Positions 34,279 to 45,546 of a stretch of DNA of 64,000 bases are shown here, one piece after another. A program made the position numbers and the translations under genes. This stretch comes from Asterionellopsis glacialis (lineage: Eukaryota; Bacillariophyta; Plagiogrammaphyceae; Rhaphoneidales; Asterionellopsidaceae): positions 21,903 to 85,902 of the forward strand of contig WKLE02000507.1 of NCBI GenBank assembly GCA_014885115.2, given 5' to 3'. Below the pieces are notes generated by a model that was not told where the DNA came from, did no database searches, and worked only from the letters and a program-made list of their open reading frames with translations. Each line of letters begins with the position of its first letter. Position 1 is the first letter of the stretch.

Positions 34279-34680
34279 GAGTTAGTTGACGACTCCACTT
34301 TTTCTGAACATGCAAATTTTCAGAAAAAAGTCATGAGTGGACACTCCAATAATAGAGGGGTGATCCAAGTCAATCCGTGATCTACGGCTGCGACGCCTCC
34401 ACGACAGTCGTGTGGCACAACAACACCCTTGGGCGCGAAGATTTTGTCCTAGTACACATAACATGTAGGATCTACGTACCATGTTATTTCCTCGTATGGC
34501 CTTTTTCACTTTTTCAAATTGTTTTTTTGTGCGATTGACCAGGAGTGCTATCTATTACATGATTAGCCCATCCACCACGGCACTCCTTGCTTTTCTCGAC
34601 AACTGTCTCTAGAGCAATACAATTAACTTTTTCTTGTATTCATTTCACAGTTGTTATAAGGAAGAGATTTGTAGATAATG
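34279..34680. other. Intergenic, CpG-normal flank
   Basis: No gene. CpG is frequent here (seven in 34381-34440), in contrast to the block that follows, so the change near 34.7 kb is abrupt. Confidence 0.6.
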
Positions 34681-34756
34681 TTACTACAATACAAACAAAA
34701 TATTTTTTTACCTTTTTTTGGAAGCATGGTATTTTTAGGTGTTATTTCATTCATGC

Positions 34757-36180
34757 CTAACACGTCTCTTTTACATGTTGTTTCAGAAGGATGACATTCT
34801 TCTGTGTTAATCTATGCATGAAATCTTTGACATAGTTTTTTGCTTCCATCTCTTCACCATGATCCTCGTCTTCATTCAAAAAGCTGTCACTGCTGCTGCA
34901 AGCTGCAAGAAGATGAATCAGAACAATCATCACTAATTCCCATTGTTTGTTCTTGTTCTTGTGGTTTAGCAATTTTGTTTTCATTGATTTGTTCAGAGGA
35001 AGTATCATCATCATCATCAAAACAAGCATCTTGATGAGAACTTCCTTTGTCACCAACCTCATCTTGGGAGCCCTCTTTGTACCAGGCTTTCTATACTTTA
35101 CAACAACAAATTCCTTCTTCTGAGAGGTTTCCACATTCTTTCACTCTCCCTGCAAGCCCATCAACATCCTTCAGTACTGTATAATCCACACCAACTTTTG
35201 TTCATTCATCATTGCTGCTATTATCTTGTTGACTTGAATTTTCTCATGAGCATCCATTACGTCTACCAAAACCAGTTGTTTGTCCTTGTTGTCATCAATT
35301 GTTGTTGCATGATCAACTGGAATTGGTTGGTTGTCTTTACCCATATTTGACAGTAAAAATGGTAAAATAGTATGTTTTGCCACCTTTGCAATATTAGCAC
35401 TAACTATTTTTATTGCATCAAGTTGAAAATTTTCCAAATAATAGTCAATGCTCATCCTTCACATTATGGTGTCCCCCTAGCATGCATGCATATGTATCTT
35501 ACCTTTCTTGTATTCTTCGTTAGTCATCTCTGGTGCTCACTCCTAGAGTTTCTTGTAAAACAAGGCTCTTTAACTTCTTCTGCAAGCTTTGCTGGGGGCT
35601 TGCATGGAATTTCTATTTCCTCTGTTCTATCTTCTTCACATTTAATCCTGTTTTTTGTTCAGCATCATAAGTAATGAGCAACAGCTCCTCCTTGTATATA
35701 CCTATACTATTGTGCTTGAATGATTGTTTGGTTTTGAGAGTATTACATTAAACCATCTGTGGAGGGGCTCTGTGCTCCAACTTCTGTAAAAGGTCTGCTG
35801 GTACATTAGTAGTAATATTGCTAATGTTGGGGTCATCCTTTATAAATTCTCAAAGTGAGGCATCCCTGTGTTGGCAGTACACATTCCAGATTTTCAACAT
35901 TTTGGAGTTCTCCAGCAGGTTTCACAAATCAGGTACTACCTATCCCCTATATTACCCCACCTGTAGAACTTGTACCTTCAGGGTTTCCTTGGTTACCCAA
36001 TAAGTTTCTGAATGATCAAAAAATATAAAGGGATTCTTGTACTTGTCCTAGTCTCTAAATGCTTTGGGGGGCAGGCATAGGAGTTCTTCAGTTTTTCCTT
36101 TGATGGTGTATAGAAAAACAGTATATCTCTCTGCTAGTTTATCCAGTGTGTTCCTGATCTTGATTGCCTTTTGTCTTTAT
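34757..36180 (-). pseudogene. Decayed ORF, possibly transposon-derived
   Basis: On the minus strand long open stretches read like protein (for example NVPADLLQKLEHRAPPQMV, about 35800, and the 95-codon frame 35455-35171). They are broken by stops and at least one frameshift. Several stops could come from single C-to-T or G-to-A changes in Arg, Gln or Trp codons (SL*EF at about 35855, RD*DKY near 36050). Origin unknown; no reverse-transcriptase, integrase or transposase motif was recognised. Confidence 0.35.
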
Positions 36181-39121
36181 GAGCACCACTCATGTATTGG
36201 GCTTTTTTAGCAATTCATGTTGTCATGTTTGCTACCTTTTTTCTTTGTATCAGGCATTATTAGTCCAGGTTTTACCATTGCTTGCTATCCATGGCAATAG
36301 TGACTTGTCTATGTTGAGGAAAAGAGCAGGATCATGAATGCCATGTTGGTATATTTTGTAAGCCACTTTAATAACTAAGAGCATATCTTCAAGCTGTTGC
36401 CAGAACAAGTAACACAACAATACTTATGTATGTCTTAAATTTGTAAAGGCTGGATTCGTGAATGCATCCAGATACAGATTGGAAGCCTTCCTAAGTGAGT
36501 GAAAAAAAAGTACTTAAAAATACTAGATAGTTGTGAAACACGTAAAAACATCTAATTAGCAGGCTGTGCACAGAAATCCTGTAAAAGTACTGTATCTGTT
36601 AAACAGGCTTTATTTTTTCTGTCAAAGTATGTGTCCCCCTTCCCAATAAATATTCTGTCAAAGTCATAAATTACCAATTTTGTTAAAATCAGATCTGCAG
36701 CACCTGTATTCTATTACTAATGTGATCTAGAAATTGAAGATCTTTGATTTTACAGGTTACAGGCTCTACTGCTATTCTATATTAGTAGCAAGTCTGATGG
36801 GAAAATGAAGTTCAGCAGCAATGTTAAGAATGTATATACTACATCTGTAGTAAACAGGCAAGTTATTCAATTGACCTGATAAAAAATACTGAAAATAGGC
36901 AAAGTTTGTGAAAATGAACAAAACAAACATCAAACTAATTTTCTTTATGAAGAACAAGGACATCCTAGCTTTTCTTTTCTTTTTATGAATTAAAGGAAGA
37001 AAAGACACCATTCTGTTTGCTTGACAAGTTATAGAACATGTGTACAGAATTTGTACAGCAGGATAATTTTGTTGCATTGAACAGGTACCTGGTATCTGAT
37101 ATGGTTGCATGACAAAACAATGACAGGTTCCATGATGGGAGTGCCAAAGGCTAAAAATGGAAAATAATTTTTTATAAAAATTCTGTGCATGTGGTAGCAG
37201 TGCCTTTTCTATCCTGTCTTGTACTTCAAGTACCAGGTAGTAAGTGGATGAGTTGGATGTATCTGTGATGGATACATTCAATCTTCAAAGATGTGTAGAC
37301 TTATGATGAGATTGTTGTTTTGCTAGTTTTGTAAGTCATCATCATGAGGAGCTTAGGAAAGCAAATCTCAAGGGCAAAGATGGAGGGCAGTATATACATG
37401 CTGAAAAAAAACTCCATTTTAATTCAAAGAGAAAATGTATGGGCCAACCAAAATCTCACTCTTCATGGAGTAGAGGGGAAATCAAATTTCAGAGACAAAG
37501 TGTGGTACTAATATACTACAACTTTTTAAATGCATTCTTATGTATTTACAGGCAACCTTAAAAGTCATGGTCACATTCCATTCAAACCATTGCATATTAC
37601 AGTAGAGTTTTGCAATTTTTTTATTAGTATAATATTTTAACTCTTGAGATGCATACTTCTGAAGGATTGATTGTAGTTGGATGATATTCCTGTGTTCATA
37701 TGTGAGAATCTAGAAAATTGCCAGTGTCTGAATAAAGGTTGTCTTAGGGAAGAATTAGGAAAAGTATGTGCAAAAAGACTGCTGCAAATTTTTGGAGAGG
37801 TGCCAAAAAAATATTTTTAATCTGGTGACAAATGGGGATTTAGAAGATGAAATAACCTTAAGAAGTACTACATTCATAGATTAATAGCGCTGTAAAAGAA
37901 ATCCACTAATAGACATTACAGTGGATTCCCTGTAGTAAGAGCTCTTCATACCAATATTACAATATATAAAATAACAAGGGCTATAATGTCCTGCTGTTGT
38001 GTGTAAGCCTTTTATCAAGACATGATGACAGGGCAAGGAGCACATATGCTCTGCTATTTACACAAGAGATGTAGTGGAGTGTGCCCTCCAGGGTGTGTAT
38101 TTTTCTGCTTTATTTACTTTATCTCATACTAAGTGATTGTTTTACAACTTTATTCATAAGTGATCACTCTGCAGATATAAATTATCTGTGAAATTTTTGG
38201 ACAGTTAAAACACATACCCAATATTTTGTGTAACTTAAAAGGAGGAAAATATGACAATAAAGTATCTTTTTTTCTTTCGGAAAATTTTGTGCTATAAAAA
38301 AGAAAATATGACACTATGATGTTATTCTGTGTTCTTTTTGACACTTAGAGATAGGGTTAGTATTAAAAATCTGATGTTGCAATCCAATGTCCCAAGAAAT
38401 AAAAGGAAAAAATGTTGTTTTGGCAACTTATACAACTAGCTCTATAAGAATCCTATTCTTTTCCTATCAGCTCCATTAGGGAGTCAATTTCTGCAGAGAT
38501 ACCATTTTATGTAAATGGGTTTCCTCACTGTCGCTTTGATGAATGTCTAAAACCACAGGAGAGGACTATCAAATATTTGACACAGTCACCTACTCCAAGA
38601 AACCCAATATGGTAGGTATCTTACAGCATATACCATTGAGTTCTTTTAGTGGTGCTGCCCACTAGCAGAATTAATAGCTGAAAAATACACTTGATGGCAA
38701 CAAAAACAGCAAAGGTACTATTCCACAATTACATCTTCTAAGTTGAATACTACACACTATACAATTCAAATACATGTATGACACATGGTGGGTTCCCAGA
38801 AAAACACTAGATTTACCAAGAAGATAGAGAAATGCCTTTGACATTCTTGTGTAGAGAGAAGCTAGCAAGTATATTAGTAGAATAGAGATACAATTTCTTT
38901 CTAGATTTGGCTTTTGAATAATCATACATTATTGAAGTAACTCTCTTTAGAACCCTTCTGGCTGTATCAAGTTGCCCTTCCCTATACTTTGTGTTTTGGA
39001 AAATGATTTTGCCTTCCTAGCTAATATTTGTTGAATTTTTCATACAGTTTGTAAATATCTGCCTCTGGCCCTATACACATCTGGCCATACCAACCAGCAA
39101 GTCATGGAGTATGTAATCTTT

Positions 39122-39218
39122 GGATTAAATTCAACCCTACTTATTAGTTGGGTGGGAATTTCAAGATTGTGGATTGATTTCATCCCTACTTATTAGTTGG
39201 TTGGAATTTCTAAGATTG
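39122..39218. repeat. 49-bp tandem duplication
   Basis: Units 39122-39170 and 39171-39218 both contain CCCTACTTATTAGTTG and a GGAATTTC...AAGATTG end, with a handful of differences. Inside the CpG-poor block. Confidence 0.85.
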
Positions 39219-42200
39219 CACACAGCACCAACTTGTTGTTTACTAGCTTTTATTTTATATTATGCTTTATTTGGTTTTCCTTATTCCTTAAGTTCTGCTA
39301 TCTTTGTGATCTCCTTTAGATTTGTAGAAATTCTTGTGCATTCTTGTATTTGCATTCTCAAGCAGCTTGCTTGTTTCTGATATTATTACTCCAACTATAC
39401 GTTTATACTTACTTACCCACTTTTATAAATCATATTAACTACAAAAAAAAAACATTTATGAATCCAACAAGCAAAATTACTGCCATAAAAAGAAGCTTCT
39501 ATTTTCAGTGTGGTTTACTACTAATACATACTAGGTTATGCCCAAGATATCATTATGAAAGCAATTTTTTGCCAGTTCTTGAGACATTGGGTTATAGGTG
39601 GTTAGTATTACAACAGAGATGGTGCTTTCCTAGTGAATGAAATACTACAAATTTACAGTTGAGAAGAGTCAAGAAAAGAGCTGCTCTATGTAAAGATGCA
39701 GTTAATATTCGATTTAATAGTGTAAGTCCCAAATTAAAATAAATAACATTATCATTATCACAAACTGTTTATGTGAGTGCCCATATAAATTCCAAACATT
39801 TATTTTAGTTTACAGTACTCCTCTACTTTGGCATTACTTTTTATATTAAGAACATAACAACAAATATTAACATTTTTTACAGTGGGCATTCTTCTTGCCT
39901 ACAAAAAATCAGAACATCTATTTTTTTACCAATCATGTAGTATATTATGTAGTATTATTACATAAGCTGAAAATATAGAAAAGGAAGTATAGTGATTCCA
40001 GACTTCTTCAGTTCCTAGGTCTTGGATTATGCTTTTACATCTGGTAGCATGTATAGGAAGGTATATAGATACAAAATTCATTTCATTCTCAGACTCTTAA
40101 TTGGCAGAAGAAGCCTGTGCAGTGTACAGAATTTACAAACAGAATTGCTTGGAAATTATCTTAATTTGTGTTAACAAATTAGTACAGGCATAAATTTAAT
40201 TGATCAAGTGATAAATACCATAAAATACCATGGATTCATGCCATGCATATTTTGGTGTTAGCTGCTTTCTTCGTCACAACCAATTGATATGTGTGTATAT
40301 CATAACACAAAGTCCAATATAACTGATAATTGATTTTAAAATAAAGAGTTAGTACAGGAATAAAATAAGCATTCAAATTATATGCATGGCTCAATAATAG
40401 AAATCCCATCTTTTTTGCTTACATCATCAAAACAGAAATATATGTATAATGTACAAGTATAGTAAAAGATTTATTATATGCATTTATGCATATGTCCAGG
40501 CCCAGCAGAGTTTGTGTATATCTTTTTGTGAGAACAGAAATTAGTATGGTTATTATTGATCTGCATATTTCTATGATTTTATCATTGTCATTTTTTCATC
40601 ATTCAATAAATACTTTTTTGACTAGCTAGGTTTGATCCCAAAATACAAAGCAACTTCTAAACTTTTAACTTACTAGGTACTACTAGTTCTGACTGTATCT
40701 CTTCTCTTCTCATCTTACTAAAAACTTCTTGAACTTGAACTCAAGCTCACATATAGTTCTTATCCAGAACCCACCTGTTTAGTTTTCCTTGTATGAGTTC
40801 TTGTTTGAGGCATGATGTGTTCTTTTGTAAACATTTCTATGTGAGTTTGTCTAAACTTGGGATCAACAAATGATCTCAAATGATAAAAAGTTTTGCATGG
40901 TTACTTCATCATTCTTTTTTCTTGACAAATTTTCTTCATTTATATAATTTCAGGCTATTTCTGTGAATTAGTCTCTATCAAATCTTTTGTCATACTAGTG
41001 GTTTGGTTTTGACACTACCTTCAGTGGGACTGTCATCTAAGTAGCCATACAATACTAATAACCTGGGCACCACACCAATGTTTTTGATATTACAAAATTA
41101 TGCTTCTAATATCATACAATGATTAGACTTGCATTTTTGGGGTATTTTTCTTTGAAAAAAGCCCTCTAAAAACAATTATCTAACATCCAAAGTACTCTCC
41201 TTTGATGTTTCTTTTTTAATCTTTGCTTAGTATTTAAGTTCCTCTGGTATGTTCTTGCTAACTCTTCATGATTGTCACTTCTGTGTTTGTCCTCACACAT
41301 TCTGAGAAGAAACCAGAGGAGAATAGAAGTTTGCTACTTTGATAAAAATGCAACAGTGAGGCTACCAACAGGAGAAGGAGCAGGGGAAACATTATATTGT
41401 GTACTACATAATGCTTCACAGAAACTTAAGTTTTTTATAACATTCTTCTGGTATTCAAACAAGCAACCGATAGACAAAACTCAAAAGCTATCTTGTCATG
41501 CATCTATTGTATATCTGTAAAGGCATTTAATGCTTGACATATGTGATGACATCAAGCAACACTGCAACATGCACTACTAGCTAACTTGAAAGAATCCAAT
41601 GAACTGTTTACTAGATATTGTTTTTCTAAGTCTTGCCATCTACTAACAACAAATAATCAGAAATATTGCAATAATCCTTGTGCATACATATTTCAAATGA
41701 ACAATAAGAATATCATTATCATCTACTATCCCTCTGTATTTCTGGAAAAGTTGCTTGTATTGATGGGGCTATGACAGGATACTATATTTGAGGGACCACA
41801 ACATATACATGAGGATACTTTTCTGGATGATGATACAAGCAATAGTACATAATATATTTTTAAGCAAAGTACTCTATGAAATGTGAGCTACCCTATAAAA
41901 ACAAGACTACACTACAGCAGAAATATTTTTTTATTAAAATATTTCTTAATTGTTCATTTACACTTGACAGGGTTCATGTCTAGTGGTGACCAGCAAATAG
42001 AAAAGAAAGCATATGAAGTACAGTCAACAATATCCAGAAAAAACTTCTCCAAAAAAACAAAGCTTTGAAAACAGCAAAAGGCAAAATCCTGTCTACTATA
42101 CTCCTCAAGAGGTGAGTTTTTTGTCTTTCATTTTATTTTGTTTTCTGGGATTCTTTTAAAATTGATGTTGTGCTAAACCATTTCAGATACCTGAGAATGT

Positions 42201-43140
42201 CTCAAAAGAATTGTCCTCTGTTTACTAAAAGCTAAAAATTTTCAATTTTTGAGAATCTGATTTCAACCAGTTGAACCTCCCTGTTATTGCCTGATAATTG
42301 AACAACATCAAGTTTTGCTTGTGATAATTTTAACACAGTAAGTCAAAACAGGACCAATTCTGAAAAAGCCTAAAAACCACATATGCCACACCTGCCAGTA
42401 CTAGGCCATCCTCCAACACACTCAATCTTGTGACTTTACAAAGTTGTACATAACATAGACCAAGCAAGTATTTGCTTTTAATTTTGCTGGAAGCACAGTT
42501 TGAGCTTTGTTAGCAAAAGAGATGTTTGTGATACCACAGCTAAGATTGTCACTCCTGCAATAGATGTCAGTAATTATCTAGTTCAGAATTCCATCATTCC
42601 ATCATTCCATTACCATAGTAGAACAGGTAATCCTACTATCTGGACCAGATTTTCATCTGCAAGTGTCACACAATACTATGGAGCTACAGACTCTGGATTT
42701 CAGCCCATTGAAATTTCATTTTTGAGGATGACGCTTCAGGCCATAGCAATCATTTCACTTAAAAATCTCCAAACCCCTTAGTGAAATAAATAAGAACACA
42801 CAATGTTTCTGTATCAAAGAAGCAATGCATTGATATTTATATTTTGATATTTCTGCTTAATATTGACCCCCATCACCAATAACAATGCCTATGCATTAGA
42901 CTTTGGATAGTATTAGGGTTTTACTATATTCATTACAATAGACAAAAAAGCTACAGATTAACATGATAGCACAAGCAACAGAAATAATATTTTAGGAAAA
43001 ATTGGAAAAACAGCAACTAGTACTGGAAGCTTGTAAATTCCAAAGAACTCTAGACCAATTGGATACAAGAACAAGTACTAGATTTGTTATAATAGAACAT
43101 CTTTTACACTTCTGGGCTTTGGACCTTTATTGAGATTCTG

Positions 43141-44371
43141 TGCGATTTTGTTAGTAGTTTTACTCCTATGAACCATGGCAGTATCGCGCATCTCCATATC
43201 TAAGGATCTAGTAGTTCGATTGTTACACAACAATCAACCATCCTAGGAATCCTTGATATCTTTGGAGGATGATTGTTGCCTATATTCATTCAACAGAACA
43301 TGGTGGTTTCACCGATCCGCAGTCTGGAGGCTCATTGCCGCTAGCTTCATCTCGAAAAGAGTGCACTTGAGAAAAAAGTTTCACCCTGTGATAATTCCGG
43401 CAACTTGTTCATTCCCGATCGCAAAATAGATATTATGTAAGTACGCATACTGTATGTACGTCATTATTACGCAGGATGAGATGACAAATTCAAATAATGT
43501 TTTCTTTCACCCATAATTAATTTTTTCTCAACTTCAACTCTGTAGAACCATCTAATCGTAACGGTACCCAATAGGTAGGACTCGACAGAGTTCGTAGTAG
43601 TATAGAGGAACTAAGACCATATTAAATGTGTCTCATGTACAATGTATATAAATACTAGGAAATAGTTTGATTTGTATCTAGGAATTGACAGTGCACCCAG
43701 GACAAGATGTTTGTACCAATGCACGTGCGTACCATTATCTCTGCTGATACTGCAATTATATAAATACTACCCTGTACCAGGTACAGCGGCATGAAACCTA
43801 TCCAGGCGGACGAGGACCTAGTTAGTAACTGGTATTAATACATACCTGTACTGGCTAGGACTTCTACAAGGTAGGACTAGTACTGTACCAGGTACTTTCT
43901 CTCGAAGAATGAATTCTGTTTCAACAGGGTAAAAATACTGGTAAATAATAGAAGTAGTAGAATACCTGGTACCTCTCGTACCAGGTACGTCCGAACAATA
44001 ATTCATGGACCCTGTAGGCAGTATAGTTGATTTTATTCTAGGACCTACATGCAGAACTTGATTAGCGAACCAGTATAGGAGTACGTGCGTTAATTTTTCT
44101 CCTGAAAGATGCGCTCGTACGTAAGTGTGTTCCACAGAACTCTGGAAGTCTTGATAGATTTGGCAGCCAAAGGTTTCAAGCACTTATTCATTCCCGATAT
44201 CACAAAGTGATAGAAGTGCTCACAAAAGAACCGGTGCTCAAATCCTGCTATCTAGAGAGCTTTATTCACTCTCTCCTCGTTCAACGGCAATTTTGGAGAG
44301 ACCAGATTTCAGTGTTCTATCTGTAGAATAAACAAAGAAACACCAAAAGACGATTACTATTTTCTAGCACG
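43141..44371. other. Intergenic, CpG-normal, palindrome cluster
   Basis: CpG reappears at once (GCG and TCGCGC within 43141-43200). From about 43560 to 44060 the gap is filled with GTACCAGGTAC and TAGGACTAG words. The right end is the promoter side of the orphan secreted-protein gene. No gene seen. Confidence 0.6.
43963..43987. repeat. Perfect hairpin, 10-bp arms
   Basis: TACCTGGTAC, CTCTC, GTACCAGGTA. A smaller one (CTGTACC, A, GGTACAG) is at 43772-43786. Confidence 0.8.
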
Positions 44372-44854
44372 ATGAATGGCTTTACAATGAATATCGTTAT
44401 GTCTCTGTTGTGCATGTCCACCTGCACCGCGTTTTTGATGCATCCTGGAAAGTCAACCCCATCTGTGCTCCATCTACTACCATCCCAAGGAAAACAGTTA
44501 GAAGCGGCATGGATAGCTTCTACTGTGCCGAAAAATGGTGCTGGTGATGGGTCCACCCATGATCCTCAAGTGCTACAGGAGAAGGAAGAAATCACTCCTG
44601 TATCGGCAGCAAGATCTTTCGTTTCACGTATTTTTGAACTTCCGTCACACTTGCATCGGGAGGATGACATAGTATATTATCCAATAGTTGGATTCCGCTG
44701 GGTGCCATGCGATAAAGATGGCTACCGCGTACTTCCGACTTCCAGCGTTGCTTCTTGCCGAGTACCAAACCTGACGAAGGAAGAGACTGTGGGTTGGTTC
44801 AGTCCTGCATGCAAACTGAGACCAGATGGCTCGGCTTTTGAGCCAGAAAACTAA
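44372..44854 (+). CDS. Orphan secreted or plastid-targeted small protein
   Basis: 160 aa, single exon, ATG start. A signal peptide (1-20, MNIVMSLLCMSTCTA) ends in TAF, compatible with a plastid Ala-Phe motif or plain secretion. The C-terminal half (about 90-155) has FRWVPCDKDGYRV and three or four Cys in WVPC...ASCRVP...SPACKL, which suggests a compact disulfide-bearing domain. No family recognised. Pattern of codons and signal peptide support a real gene. Confidence 0.55.
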   Translation: MNGFTMNIVMSLLCMSTCTAFLMHPGKSTPSVLHLLPSQGKQLEAAWIASTVPKNGAGDGSTHDPQVLQEKEEITPVSAARSFVSRIFELPSHLHREDDIVYYPIVGFRWVPCDKDGYRVLPTSSVASCRVPNLTKEETVGWFSPACKLRPDGSAFEPEN

Positions 44855-45546
44855 AATCAGAAAGGAACAACTTTGGAAATAATTAGCTTTATTTCTTATA
44901 TATTTATACATGACATCAAAGCACACCTCCCCCATGGATACAGGAATTGTAGGATACCCCATTCAATAGAGCACTCGCTGTCAACGCTTTGTAAGATAAC
45001 ACCACATACTTCTAAATGAAACTTTTAATTTTAAAAATAATACATCATCAATCATATTCAAGTTAAAATTCTGAATTTGCTGGCTGATATTATTATTTTT
45101 TTTGCTGTTCGGTCTCAAACGAATTTATCATGGGAAATATACCCACTCATCCGTAATTCAACAGAATAATCAGACTTTTTTGCTTTGTCCACATCTACGT
45201 GCATTGATGTATTGACGACAATCTCTAGATGCTATATGAAGTACTGGTACCTGGTAACTCCTGAATTTATAACGCCACTGGTCAGGCATAGCTATGGAGA
45301 TTTTTTCTTCTTGAACCATCAAGTTGGTATTTCTTGCCGCAGAGAATGAAGCACAAAGTTTCATGGTCACACCCGTCATATTAAATCAATATATGCTATG
45401 TAATATTTATATGGTTGTAATTATTATTCAACACTTCTATCAACAAAAATATTGAGAATTCTATCGCATTTGACGCCTTCTCAAAAACCGATTCCTGTGT
45501 CCAACGTGCTGAGGTCCATATTTTCTACCATAGTATCCTGTACTTC
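44855..45546. other. Intergenic, convergent
   Basis: AT-rich tail-to-tail gap before CNOT1. One GTACTGGTACCTGG word lies at 45241. A 69-codon minus-strand frame (45379-45170) has an ATG but no domain and was not taken as a gene. Confidence 0.45.

Larger units (their letters stand above)
34681..43140. other. 8.4-kb CpG-depleted, gene-free block
   Basis: By hand count about 14 CpG dinucleotides occur in 8460 bp, against seven in a single 60-bp line just to the left. TpG and CpA are abundant, as expected if methylated cytosines have decayed to thymine. The block is AT-rich and has no credible gene on either strand. It contains a decayed minus-strand frame, a 49-bp tandem duplication and scattered GGTACC words (37082-37091, 37230). 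It is probably an old, methylated transposon-rich segment; the element family could not be named. Confidence 0.7.

Noticed and set aside
41272..41520. Open frame of 82 codons in the CpG-poor block
   Set aside because: No domain, no suitable start context, and codon use looks like the surrounding AT-rich non-coding sequence.
45170..45379. 69-codon minus-strand frame
   Set aside because: It includes a GGTACC-type repeat word and shows no domain or targeting signal.
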